Positions 47,080 through 58,201 of a stretch of DNA of 64,000 nt are shown piece after piece. A model generated the notes under the pieces. The model did no database searches. It was not told the origin of the DNA and was given only the letters and a program-made list of their open reading frames with translations. The stretch is from Spiroplasma kunkelii CR2-3x. Its GTDB lineage: Bacteria; Bacillota_I; Bacilli_A; Mycoplasmatales; Mycoplasmataceae. How positions within the stretch are numbered: position 1 is the stretch's first letter; each line of letters starts with the position of its first letter. The position numbers and the translations under genes are program-made. The stretch is taken from the NCBI RefSeq assembly GCF_001274875.1, contig NZ_CP010899.1, forward strand, positions 1,116,001 to 1,180,000. Direction: 5' to 3'.

Positions 47080-47096
47080 AAATCAAAAGAAATAGT
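47080..47096. repeat. Right flanking direct repeat of the provirus
   Basis: AAATCAAAAGAAATAGT, matching 39220-39236 exactly. 17 bp is long for a target duplication and may be an integration core. Confidence 0.8.
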
Positions 47097-48960
47097 ATCA
47101 ATTTTATTATCTTTGATATAAAACTCTTTTGTGAAGATAGGAGTTACATCATAATCATTTTTTGTTAATTTAGTGCTTAGTTCTGCATGAAATGTTGCTA
47201 AAATTATATCACGAATTGACTATGATCATTCATAAAACTGAACATCTTTAATATTCTTAACATTAACTTTTTTAATTGGGTTAATTTTACTAATACCACT
47301 AATATCAATTGGAAATCGTAATTTTATTTCCTATTTTTTGGATTATGTATCGTGTATATTCAAGTTCCAAACTTGTACCTCTTGTTAATATATTAATAAC
47401 ATCATTTAAAATAAATGCAACTCTTTTTTGAAAAAAATAAATTAATTTATAAATATAGCTTAATTTAACCATATTTAAGCACACTAAAAAGGATTTATTA
47501 AGAATTTTAATAAATTTATTTAATATTCTGTAAAAATATTTATTTTGCACTTATTCAATTTAAACAGGGCCATATTTTTTCATTAATTACATCATTAACT
47601 ACTCAATTTAATCGTTTCTGACTAACTTTATTAAAATCAGTTCCATTATGAAATCAATGTCTCAATTCACTATTCATATATTCAATTAAAGGTTTTTGAC
47701 GAAGTTTACCAGCATCACAAAAATATATTTGTGTTTCAGCGAATATTTCTAATTCTCTTCATTTATAAAATTCTCTTCGTAGATCTGTTATTATTCCTTT
47801 TATATTTATCTTATAAAGTTTATTTTTGTGATGCTGGAACTCCGACACAAAAAGCAAAAGTTGAAAGAATAAATAGAAATATTATAGAATATTTACCTAA
47901 GGGAGCTGATTTTAATACTGTTACTCAAAAAGAAATTAATAAAGTTATGAAAATTATTAATGAAAAGCCTCGACCGAGTTTAGGTTGATTATCCTCCAGA
48001 GAGGTATTTTTACAAAATATTAATATTTAATTTTTTTAAATATGAATTATATATTTGTAGCAAACTTTTTTTGTCGTGATTAAATATTAACTTATATTTA
48101 AAAAAATATTTTTTTTTGAAAAAATATTGCATTTTAAAATAAAAAGTATATTATCAAATTAACAAGGTTGGAATTACCTACTTGCATCTTTACAATACAA
48201 TAAAATTTTTCTGCTTTAAAAATATCGTAAAGTCGTATTATTTCACTCATTATAGCACGATCAGCAACTGAACCAATAATAACAGAATTTAAAAGACGAG
48301 TTTGTAAGTCATAAATTCGTTTCTGATTTGTACTAAAACCTTATAATCATTAGTAAAAATTAATGTATCTTTGACTAATCTAGGATTATCTGGTGAACTT
48401 ACGAATGGAATTAAGTTTTCTGGATTTTGTAAATAACTAACCAATTCATCATAATCATCATTACTAAAAAAATAAACACTATCAGAAACAATATTAGTAT
48501 TAAAGTTTAATATTACTTAACCGTTTTCCTTTAACTGTTCCATAAAATATGAATTTGAACTATTTGAAACAAGCCATTTTCCTGACTGGTTACTTTCTTA
48601 ATCCAATACAATTTAATAAGTATTTTTGCCATTTGGTTTTAACTGAAAATAAGGACTTTCTACTTTATTATTGTCTAAATCTCTATCCTCATTAATATAA
48701 TTAATATTGTTTAAACAATATGATAAATTTTAATGGTTTGAAACAATTTTTAAATTATAATTAAATTTAAATGAAATATTAGTATCATACAAGTCATTAC
48801 CAATTAATGCTAATTGAACCGTATTTAAACTGCTTGACATAATCATTCCCCCAAACAAGGTAATAATAATTCCTAACATTAAAAATAAGCCTAAAACTTG
48901 TAAACTATTTCTAGTAAAACTTAATTAAAAATTCTTAAACAAATATATTATCATCATTAC
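47097..48960 (-). pseudogene. ABC transporter permease-like gene, decayed and interrupted
   Basis: The N-terminal part at 48180-48960 reads SFTRNSLQVLGLFLMLGIII then FGGMIMSSSLNTVQLALIGN and SFKFNYNL. This start (FTRNSLQVLGLFxLLG) is typical of the long FtsX-type permeases of Spiroplasma. Later pieces: YFQLKPNGKNTY, SVYFFSNDDYDELVNYLQNP, IPFVSSPDNPRLVKDTLIF. IS30 fragments replace 47410-48060. The segment 47100-47400 (VAFILNDVINILTRGTSLE, DISGISKINPIKKVNVKN, TKNDYDVTPIFTKEFYIK) continues into 39236-39108 beyond the provirus. Several stops predate the insertion or followed it; the gene is dead. Confidence 0.7.
47410..48060. mobile_element. Two IS30 transposase fragments, head to head
   Basis: 47540-47800 on the minus strand gives FAETQIYFCDAGKLRQKPLI and ELRHWFHNGTDFNKVSQKR. 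47815-48030 on the plus strand gives VYFCDAGTPTQKAKVERIN, IIEYLPKGADFNTVTQKE and PRPSLGWLSSREVFLQNI. They are the same C-terminal region of two different IS30 transposases, meeting near the FCDAG codons. The left end matches 14408-14600. Confidence 0.75.
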
Positions 48961-49004
48961 TTTTCATCTCCATATACTTAAATTAGTTTAGTCATATTAC
49001 ATTG

Positions 49005-49754
49005 TTATTTATTTTCGAAATCATATTTTGATTTTATTACTAATTTTTGTAGCGCATCACGAGCAGCTAATTGCTCAGCTTCTTTATGAGTATAACCGCA
49101 TCCTTTACCATAACGAATTCCCTCAATTTCTGCAACCACAGTATATAAAACTCGATTTCCTTCTAATGGCGGTGATTCTTTAATTAATTTATATTCTAAT
49201 GTTCGTGCATCACCAGCTTGTAAAAATTCTTGTAATTCCGTTTTGTAATCTCGAATTTGATCAAAAAAACCAGGATTAGAAACCATTTGAATAAGGGTGT
49301 CATTAATAAAATTACGAACAACTTCTTCACCCAAATCAAGATATAATGCAGCAATCATTGACTCATAAATATCAGCTAAAATACGATTTTTTTCATATCC
49401 TTTTGTTTTAATTTCTCCTTTTCCTAATAATAAGAAAGGTGCTCAATTTATTCGACGAACTAATTCTGCTAATGTTCCTTCCCGAACAATTTTACTACGT
49501 AAATTAGTAATTTCACCTTCATTTTTATCAGGGAAACTTAAAAATAAGTATAAGGAAATTTCTTTTGCTAAAATTGCATCACCCAATAATTCCATTCGTT
49601 GATAAGTATAACTTAAATTATTTTCATTTGCATAAGAATTATGAGTTAAGGCTTCTAAATAATATTGTGGTTCTTTAATAAAAACATGATAATGTTTAAA
49701 AAAAGCTTTTAACTCGAAAAAAAGTTGTTCTCGCTGTTTGTTTATAAACTGCAT
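49005..49754 (-). CDS. rnc: Ribonuclease III
   Basis: 249 aa. QRMELLGDAILAKEIS near 51 is the RNase III signature (ERLEFLGDAxL), with the catalytic Glu/Asp, and DIYESMIAALYLDLG near 129 holds the second catalytic pair. A double-stranded RNA-binding domain is at about 165-245 (DYKTELQEFLQAGDARTLEY to HKEAEQLAARDALQKL). Processes rRNA precursors and structured mRNAs, possibly including the leader RNAs described here. Starts 7 bases after the plsX stop. Confidence 0.96.
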
Positions 49755-49761
49755 CGTATAA

Positions 49762-50766
49762 TTAATTCCCCTTTAACAATTTAACTGTCATTTTTTGCAC
49801 AAAATCATTTACAACTGCGGTACGAGTTAATTCTAAAGTACTAATTCATGATTTTTCATCACTACTACCATGCGTTTTAACAGCAATTGCTCTTAATCCT
49901 AAGACTAATGCTGCTGCATTATTTCGATAATCAAAGGTTTCACGAATTCCCCGAAAAGCTTTTCGTAACGAAAAAGCTTTTAATTTTCGATAAAAATTCT
50001 TTGTTAATTCATATTTAATAACACCCATTAAATTTTTTGCCATTCCTTCCAATGTTTTTAGAGCAATATTACCAGTAAAACCATCTGTTACAATAATATC
50101 AACAAAATCACTAGTAATATCACGTGGCTCAATATTTCCTTTAAAAAAAATATTTTTATTATTTTCTAATAATTTATAAGCTTCTTTATGATAATCTTTT
50201 CCTTTTGATGCTTCTTCACCAATATTTAAGATTGCCACACTTGGTTTTGGATTGTGCATAATTTCTTGCGCATAAACACTAGCCATAATTGCAAAATTAA
50301 TAAGATCTTGGGCATCATTTTCTAAATTAGCACCAACATCTAGCATTAAAACAGACTTTCCCTTGTTAACTGTTGGAATAAAAGGCATAAAAGCTGGCCG
50401 TAAAACTCCGGAAATTTCTCCCACAATAAAATGACACGCTGCTAAAAAAGCTGCGGTTGAACCACCAGATACCAAAGCATCTACTTTTTGATCACGCAAT
50501 AATTCAGTTCCACGAACCATTGAACTATTTGGTTTACGACGAACTTCCATCATACCTTCTGTCATTGCAATTACTTCTGTTGTAGCAAAAATTTCATATT
50601 TTGTATTATCTAACTTTGCTGCTGCGGTGGTAGCCTTCAGTTCCTTCTCAGCTCCAATTAAAATAAAAGTAACATCGTCATATTTCTTCATAAAAACTTT
50701 CAAAGCGTTGATAATTGGTTTAATGCCTAAATCAGTTCCCATCATATCAATTGCAATTTTACTCAT
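49762..50766 (-). CDS. plsX: Phosphate acyltransferase PlsX
   Basis: 334 aa. KIAIDMMGTDLGIKPIINAL at the start (the DxMGGDxxP motif, here MMGTDLG), TEGMMEVRRKPNSSM, ALVSGGSTAAFLA, LMLDVGANLENDAQDL, and the C-terminal DGFTGNIALKTLEG. Makes acyl-phosphate from acyl-ACP for PlsY; PlsC (34303-35094) acts next. Paired with rnc as in many Firmicutes. Confidence 0.95.
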
Positions 50767-50844
50767 AATTAAATCTCCTAACTCCTTATTTAATTATAAC
50801 AAATATTTTAGTTATTTATTTAAGAACCAACATTAAAAATTAAG

Positions 50845-52950
50845 TTACTTTTTAGGTAATATTTCAATTAATTGTAACTTAATTTTCCCTTTCCCATCAA
50901 TTTCTATTACTTTAACTTTAATAATATCGTTTAATTGAACAATATCTTCTGCTTTTTCAACATGTTGTTTAGATAATTTAGAAATATGAATTAAACCATC
51001 AAGATTTTCTTTTAAATTAACAAAAACACCAAATTTTTCAATTTTAACAACTGGTCCAATTATTTCTTCACCAACAATAACTGGCATTGCAATTGCTTTG
51101 ATTAACTGATATGCTTTTTCAATCGCTGTGCTTTCTCTATGACAAATTGTCACTTGACCATCATACTCAATATTGATTTTAACATTATCTGATTTTTCAA
51201 TAATAGCTGTAATCATTTTACCACTCGGACCAATAACTTCCCGAATCTTATTAACAGGAATCATAAATGTTTTCATTTTTGGTGCTGTTGGTGCTAAATG
51301 TGCTCGTGGTTCAGAAATAGTTGCTAAAACATTATCTAAAATTGTTAACCGTGCTTTTTTTGCCGCTTCTAAAGCTTCTTGGAGAATTTCCTTATTAATT
51401 CCTGCAATTTTAATGTCCATTTGTAAGGCACAAATTCCTTTTGTAGTTCCGGCTACTTTAAAGTCCATATCGCCAAGTTGATCTTCCATCCCTTGAATAT
51501 CAGTTAAAATAGTATAATTATTTTTTTCTTTAATTAAACCCATTGCAATCCCAACTACTGGCGCTATAATTGGCACTCCAGCCGCCATTAGAGCTAATGT
51601 AGCAGCACAAATTGATGCTTGTGAAGTACTACCATTTGATTCTAAAACTTCGGAAACAATACGAATTGTATATGGAAACACTCTTTCGCTAGGAATAATT
51701 TGTAATAATGCTTTTTCTCCTAATAAGCCATGACCAATTTCTCGTCGTGAAGGAGCACCCATCCGCCCAGTTTCACCAACTGAAAATGGTGGAAAGTTAT
51801 AATGATGCATAAAACGTTTACCTTCTTCATCGGTAATTCCATCAATAATTTGATTTTCACCTAATGCACCTAATGTTACAACTGATAAAACTTGTGTTTC
51901 GCCCCTAGTGAACAAAGCACTACCATGAACAACTGGTAATATATCAATTTCACTACTTAATGGGCGAATTTGATCTAATTTTCGGCCATCTAAGCGTGTT
52001 TTATCAATTAAAATTTGGCGACGCACTTCTTGACGAATAATATTATGTAAAGCTGCTTTTAATTCTAGGGTCAATTTTTTCTGTTCTTTTTCTGAAAGTA
52101 GAACTGGAATAGAATAATTATTAATTGCTTGTTCAACTAAATGTTCAATTGTTTCATAACGTTTTGTTTTTTCTTTAATTCGAGCAGCTGTAATTAACTC
52201 TTTTGCATAATTGTTATTAACATAAGTAATAATTTCAGAACGAATTTGAAACAATTCAAGTTCCATTTTTGGTACCCCAACTTTTGCAATAATTTCATGC
52301 TGAAAAGTAATTAATTGTCGAATAACATCATGTCCCGCTAAAATTGCTTGCAACATTAAACTTTCAGAAACTTCTTTTGCCCCCGCTTCAACCATATTAA
52401 TTGCCTCTGCTGTTCCAGCAACAATTAATTCCATTTTGCCATTATTAATTTGTTCTAATGTTGGATTAATAATAATATTATTTTGATCAACAGTTACTAA
52501 TGTTCCCGCTACTGGGACAGCAAATGGAATTTTAGAAATACTAAGTGCTAATGATGCCGCAAATAAACTAACCACCCGCACATCATGATCATTATCAACA
52601 GCAAGAACATTAATAACAATTTGAACTTCATTACGAAAATTTTCTGAAAATAATGGCCGTAAAGCACGGTCAATTACTCGTGCTGATAAAGTACCATATT
52701 CAGATGGCTTCCCTTCTCGTTTAAAAAATCCACCCGGAATTTTTCCGACTGAATATAATTTTTCTTGAAAAACAACTGTTAAAGGAAAAAAATCACCTTC
52801 ACTAAGTTTGTTATTAACTGTTGCGGTTACTAAAACAACAGTATCACCATAACGCACTAAAATTGAACCACTTGCTTGTTTTGCTAATTGGCCATGCTCA
52901 ACAATTAGTTCCTGATTATTTATTATTTTTTTAAATACTTGTTTTGCCAT
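50845..52950 (-). CDS. pnp: Polynucleotide phosphorylase
   Basis: 701 aa; start MAKQVFKKIINNQELIVEHG chosen for GAAAGGAATT upstream, since the longer frame runs through non-coding DNA. Two RNase PH domains (the first with GDTVVLVTATVNNKLSEGDF and FKREGKPSEYGTLSARVIDR; the second with GETQVLSVVTLG and GRMGAPSRREIGHGLLGEKA), then a KH domain (IREVIGPSGKMITAIIEKS) and an S1 domain (GPVVKIEKFGVFVNLKENLD). 3'-to-5' phosphorolytic RNA decay. Single gene, complete. Faces away from the rhodanese gene. Confidence 0.97.
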   Translation of the reverse strand: MAKQVFKKIINNQELIVEHGQLAKQASGSILVRYGDTVVLVTATVNNKLSEGDFFPLTVVFQEKLYSVGKIPGGFFKREGKPSEYGTLSARVIDRALRPLFSENFRNEVQIVINVLAVDNDHDVRVVSLFAASLALSISKIPFAVPVAGTLVTVDQNNIIINPTLEQINNGKMELIVAGTAEAINMVEAGAKEVSESLMLQAILAGHDVIRQLITFQHEIIAKVGVPKMELELFQIRSEIITYVNNNYAKELITAARIKEKTKRYETIEHLVEQAINNYSIPVLLSEKEQKKLTLELKAALHNIIRQEVRRQILIDKTRLDGRKLDQIRPLSSEIDILPVVHGSALFTRGETQVLSVVTLGALGENQIIDGITDEEGKRFMHHYNFPPFSVGETGRMGAPSRREIGHGLLGEKALLQIIPSERVFPYTIRIVSEVLESNGSTSQASICAATLALMAAGVPIIAPVVGIAMGLIKEKNNYTILTDIQGMEDQLGDMDFKVAGTTKGICALQMDIKIAGINKEILQEALEAAKKARLTILDNVLATISEPRAHLAPTAPKMKTFMIPVNKIREVIGPSGKMITAIIEKSDNVKINIEYDGQVTICHRESTAIEKAYQLIKAIAMPVIVGEEIIGPVVKIEKFGVFVNLKENLDGLIHISKLSKQHVEKAEDIVQLNDIIKVKVIEIDGKGKIKLQLIEILPKK

Positions 52951-53056
52951 CAAAACTCTTAATTCCTTTCTGTGATACTTAATCTTCTTAATTTTATCAC
53001 ACATTATTTTATATTTACGATATGATATAAATATACAAAAAAATAAGGAGTACACA

Positions 53057-53383
53057 ATGAACCAAAAAGCAGTATATATGGATAATGAAATCTTTGAAAC
53101 ACAAAAAGAACAAGCTTTATTATTAGATGTCCGCACTGAGATTGAATTTAAAGCATTACGACAAATTCCAAATTCAATCAATGTTTATATTTTTGATTTG
53201 CTCCAAGATCCATCGCATTACTTATCAAACAAAAACCAATTAATTATTACATTATGCAATGGTGGTAATCGCAGTAGTGAAGCAGCATTAGAACTACGAC
53301 AATTAGGATATCATAATGCTTTTGTTTTAAAAAATGGGATTTATGGTTATTACGGTTGAAAAGAACAAGAAACAAAAAAATAA
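53057..53383 (+). CDS. Rhodanese-like sulfurtransferase
   Basis: 108 aa, single rhodanese domain: LLLDVRTEIEFKALRQIPNS near 23, then active-site loop TLCNGGNRSSEAALELRQLG with Cys at about 76, and NAFVLKNGIYGYYGW at the end. Start ATG has AAGGAG 7 bases upstream. Moves sulfane sulfur; the partner is unknown. The loop CNGGNRS is five residues from Cys to Arg, the length of sulfurtransferases. Divergent from pnp, convergent with dnaJ. Confidence 0.9.
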
Positions 53384-53425
53384 AAAGTTTTAAGTATGAT
53401 ATTAATATCATACTTAAAACTTTTT
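53384..53425. terminator. Bidirectional terminator between rhodanese gene and dnaJ
   Basis: AAAAAGTTTTAAGTATGAT-ATT-AATATCATACTTAAAACTTTTT: a perfect stem of nearly 20 bp; serves both converging genes. Confidence 0.92.
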
Positions 53426-53432
53426 ATAATAA

Positions 53433-54569
53433 TTATAAATTCTCATAGAAATCATCAGTAATTTTAAACGAACTATTATTTCTTAACTTTTGTAAAATTG
53501 TTTTTTCTTCTGGCGATAATTTTGTTGGAATTGTTACAATCACATTAACAATTAAATCTCCTCGTTTTGTAGATGTTGGTGATTTGAAAAACCCATGATT
53601 TGGAATATTAAAAATACTATTTGTTTTTGTATTTGATGGTAATTTCAAATGAACATCCCCATCAAAAGTTGGAACTTTAATTTCAGCTCCTAGTAAAGCA
53701 TCTAAATAAGATACTGGTAAATTTAAATGAAGGTTATCATTAACCCGCTTAAAATATTTATTTGGTTTTACTGAAATTTCTAAATAAATATCTCCCCGTG
53801 GGCCATTATTTAGACCGTAGTTTCCTTTTTCACGAATTCGTAACTGTTGATTTTCATAAATTGATTTCGGTAACTCAATTTCTACTGTTTCTTTCCCACA
53901 ATAATTCCCTTGACCTTTACATTTTGAACATTTATTAGTAATTACTTTTCCACGCCCTTTACAATCAGGACAAGGTTGCTGTGATTGAATCACACCAAAA
54001 ATACTACGCTGTTCAAGGTTAACATAACCATAACCATCACAAGTTGTACAAGTATGAATGTCTTTTTTAAGGTCTTTTGCTCCAGTTCCATCACAGATTT
54101 CACATTTTTTATCAATATTTAAATCTAGGTTTATTTTCTTCCCAAACATTTGTTCTTTTAACGTTAATGTAACACGTCTAGCAATATTTTCCCCTCTAAT
54201 TGGTTGATTACTAAAACCACGGCGTTTTTTACCACTAGCAAAAAAGTTTTCAAAAATATCACCAAAACCACCAGAGAAAATATCTTCAAAAACTCCCATA
54301 CTACTAAAACCATGACTAAAGCCACCAAAACCACCAAAACCATTGGGGTCAGTTCCAGCATGACCAAACTGATCATAATTGCGACGTTTATTTGGATCAG
54401 ATAAAACTTCAAAAGCTTCATTAATTTCCTTAAACTTTGCTTCGGCATCTTTCTCTTTTGAAACATCAGGATGATATTTTTTTGCTAATTGTCGAAAAGC
54501 ACGTTTAATTTCATCATCAGTGGCATTACGATTAACGCCCAATACTTCATAATAGTCTCGTTTTCCCAT
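53433..54569 (-). CDS. dnaJ: Chaperone DnaJ (type I Hsp40)
   Basis: 378 aa. J domain (1-70) with HPD at AKKYHPDVSK; Gly/Phe region (FGGFGGFSHGFSSMGVFEDI onwards); zinc-binding domain with four repeats CEICDGTG, CTTCDGYG, CPDCKGRG and CSKCKGQG; C-terminal substrate domains with YLDALLGAEIKVPTFDG. Stimulates DnaK ATPase and hands over clients. Last in the hrcA-grpE-dnaK-dnaJ cluster. Confidence 0.98.
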   Translation of the reverse strand: MGKRDYYEVLGVNRNATDDEIKRAFRQLAKKYHPDVSKEKDAEAKFKEINEAFEVLSDPNKRRNYDQFGHAGTDPNGFGGFGGFSHGFSSMGVFEDIFSGGFGDIFENFFASGKKRRGFSNQPIRGENIARRVTLTLKEQMFGKKINLDLNIDKKCEICDGTGAKDLKKDIHTCTTCDGYGYVNLEQRSIFGVIQSQQPCPDCKGRGKVITNKCSKCKGQGNYCGKETVEIELPKSIYENQQLRIREKGNYGLNNGPRGDIYLEISVKPNKYFKRVNDNLHLNLPVSYLDALLGAEIKVPTFDGDVHLKLPSNTKTNSIFNIPNHGFFKSPTSTKRGDLIVNVIVTIPTKLSPEEKTILQKLRNNSSFKITDDFYENL

Positions 54570-54635
54570 TACAATCTTCCTACTTTCTCTTTTAAAGAAA
54601 AGATAACTAAAAGAATTTTAGTCATCATTATTGTC

Positions 54636-56432
<1,797 letters not shown>

Positions 56433-56436
56433 TTAG

Positions 56437-57060
56437 TTATTTTGCAACTTGCACTGATACATGACGTAAGACACGATCATGAATCATATATCCTTTTTGT
56501 AAAATTTTAACAATACATCCTGATGAAACATCAGTTGTTTCAATAATTTCAATTGCCGAATGGAAATTAGAATTAAACTGTTCTCCTACTTTTGTCTCCA
56601 TTGCGGTAATACCTTCTTCTTCAAAAACCGTTTTAAACATACGATAAATCATTTCAAACCCTGTTAAAAAGTTTTTCACTTCTGGTGTTACATTAGTAAC
56701 TTGTAAAGCACGCTCAAAGTTATCTAATGTTGGCAATAATTTTTCTGCCATCCCTGCTGCACGATAACGTTTAATATCAGCAACTTCTTCATGAATTCTT
56801 TTCTTTAAATTTTCACCATCAGCTAAAACTAATAATTTTTCTTCTCGCAAGCGTAAATTGTCTTTTAACAATAAATCAATTTCATGTTCTAAATCTTCAA
56901 TAATTGCCAAATTATTTGCTTCAGTTGTTGGTGCTGTTGCTGTTTTCCCTGGTTCTGACGGTGAATCAGCAGGTTGATTATTTGCTAATTCTTTCCGTAA
57001 TTGTTGAATTTTTTCTTTTAATTGGTTTGGCGAAGATTTATTATTTTTTTCATTACTCAT
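56437..57060 (-). CDS. grpE: Nucleotide exchange factor GrpE
   Basis: 207 aa. Start MSNEKNNKSSPNQ chosen over the upstream GTG because AGGGTGAG is 6 bases away. Low-complexity N-terminus, long coiled coil (LIEDLEHEIDLLLKDNLRLR onwards), then the beta domain with ALQVTNVTPEVKNFLTGFEM, FNSNFHSAIEII, and GCIVKILQKGYMIHDRVLR near the end. Releases ADP from DnaK. Its ATG overlaps the hrcA stop by 8 bases, so the two are coupled. Confidence 0.95.
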   Translation of the reverse strand: MSNEKNNKSSPNQLKEKIQQLRKELANNQPADSPSEPGKTATAPTTEANNLAIIEDLEHEIDLLLKDNLRLREEKLLVLADGENLKKRIHEEVADIKRYRAAGMAEKLLPTLDNFERALQVTNVTPEVKNFLTGFEMIYRMFKTVFEEEGITAMETKVGEQFNSNFHSAIEIIETTDVSSGCIVKILQKGYMIHDRVLRHVSVQVAK

Positions 57061-58099
57061 TAATCTCACCCTCTCTATCTTCTTTTTGATATGCTTCTTT
57101 AATCCGATAAGTTAATCATTCAAGAACTTCATAAAGCTTATCATATTCTAACCGCTTTGGCCCTACTAAAGCAATTCCTCCTTCTTGCATATCATCAACC
57201 TTATAAGTTGTTGTCAACAAAGCCATATCATCATTGTTAAACCCTGTTTCATTCCCAATTTGAATTGAAACAAAATTTTCGCTTGGGTTATTCTGTTGTT
57301 TTTTAAAATAATCAAACGGTGAAATTGTTTCAATTAAGCTAATAACTTGTTTAATTCGTTCTGGATTATTATATTCCGGATTTTGGAGCATATATTGAAT
57401 CCCATGTGTTGAATAACTTGGTTTAACAATATTTGTTAAAGCGTTAACAAATTGTTTTAAAATATATTCATAATGTTTTACTTGTTGTTCTAAAATTGGA
57501 CGAATTACTTCAAATTTTGTTGGAATATCAGTTATTTTAGTATTTTCTAACCGTGTATTAAATAATTCAACAGAAATTTTTAAATCATTCATCGAACTAT
57601 TTTTATCAATTGTAAACATTTTATTTTCAACATGCCCATTTGTTAAAACAAAAACAACAACTGCTTGTGTTTCAGAAATTGGCAATAATTCAATTTTTTT
57701 TAATAATTCTTCTTGAAAGTTTGGACCAACAACAACTGTTGTTAAATTTGTCATTTCACTTAAAATTTGGCCTGTTTGATCAAGAATATCATTAATTGAC
57801 ATATTTCGATTAACAAATAAGGCTTCAATACGGTTTTTAATATCATCAATATTTTTCTCAACCATCAAGTTATCAACATAATAACGATAACCTTTTGTTG
57901 ATGGAATTCTTCCCGATGAAGCATGTTCTTTTTCTAAAAAACCTTCTTTTTCTAAAATTGCACATTCATTACGAATTGTTGCAGAAGAAGAATCTATTAA
58001 GGACCAAGCCATAATAGCTTTACTTCCAACAGGCTGTGCTGTTTTTGTGTATTCTTCTACAATTACTTTTAAAATGTTTTCTTGTCGTTGGGTTAACAC
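57053..58099 (-). CDS. hrcA: Heat-inducible transcription repressor HrcA
   Basis: 348 aa with GTG start (LTQRQENILKVIVEEYTKTA) after GAGGTG; the earlier ATG would lie in the operator region. N-terminal winged helix (QPVGSKAIM ... SSATIRNECAILEKEGFLEK, the DNA-recognition block), then ASSGRIPSTKGYRYYVDNLM, the family signature. C-terminal dimerisation and inserted domains end RIKEAYQKEDREGEINE. Represses chaperone operons by binding CIRCE (60364-60390; imperfect site at 58142-58161). Confidence 0.95.
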
Positions 58100-58141
58100 C
58101 AGCAGCACCTCGATTCTACAATTCTTATAAATATTTGGCAA

Positions 58142-58161
58142 TTAACACTAAATAGTGCTAA
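58142..58161. promoter_or_regulatory. CIRCE-like inverted repeat with short spacer, upstream of hrcA
   Basis: Read leftward: TTAGCACTA-TT-TAGTGTTAA. The half sites agree with CIRCE (TTAGCACTC / GAGTGCTAA) at 8 and 7 of 9 positions, but the spacer is 2 instead of 9 bases. Located 43 bases before the hrcA GTG. It may bind HrcA poorly or be only a hairpin. Confidence 0.5.
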
Positions 58162-58201
58162 CAATTAATATTATAAATTTATCATTTAAAGAATGCAAGT
58201 G

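Larger units (their letters stand above)
39220..47096 (+). mobile_element. SpV1-like plectrovirus provirus, defective
   Basis: About 7.86 kb flanked by a direct 17-bp repeat (AAATCAAAAGAAATAGT). It carries the plectrovirus gene order: small protein, small membrane protein, coat-like protein, a 99-aa membrane protein, a 160-aa protein, small membrane proteins, Zot-like ATPase, minor proteins, adsorption protein, and transposase. No rolling-circle Rep gene is present. The ATPase, adsorption protein and transposase are broken, so autonomous virus is unlikely. A reverse-strand lipoprotein gene is inserted between adsorption and transposase genes. Confidence 0.9.

Noticed and set aside
39220-47096. 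tRNA-type attachment site for the provirus
   Set aside because: The 17-bp flanking repeat lies in a protein-coding pseudogene; no tRNA gene is near.
50845-53181. Longer pnp start 77 codons upstream
   Set aside because: The extension runs through the pnp promoter and opposite the rhodanese gene; the ATG at 52950 has a ribosome site and matches the family's N-terminus.
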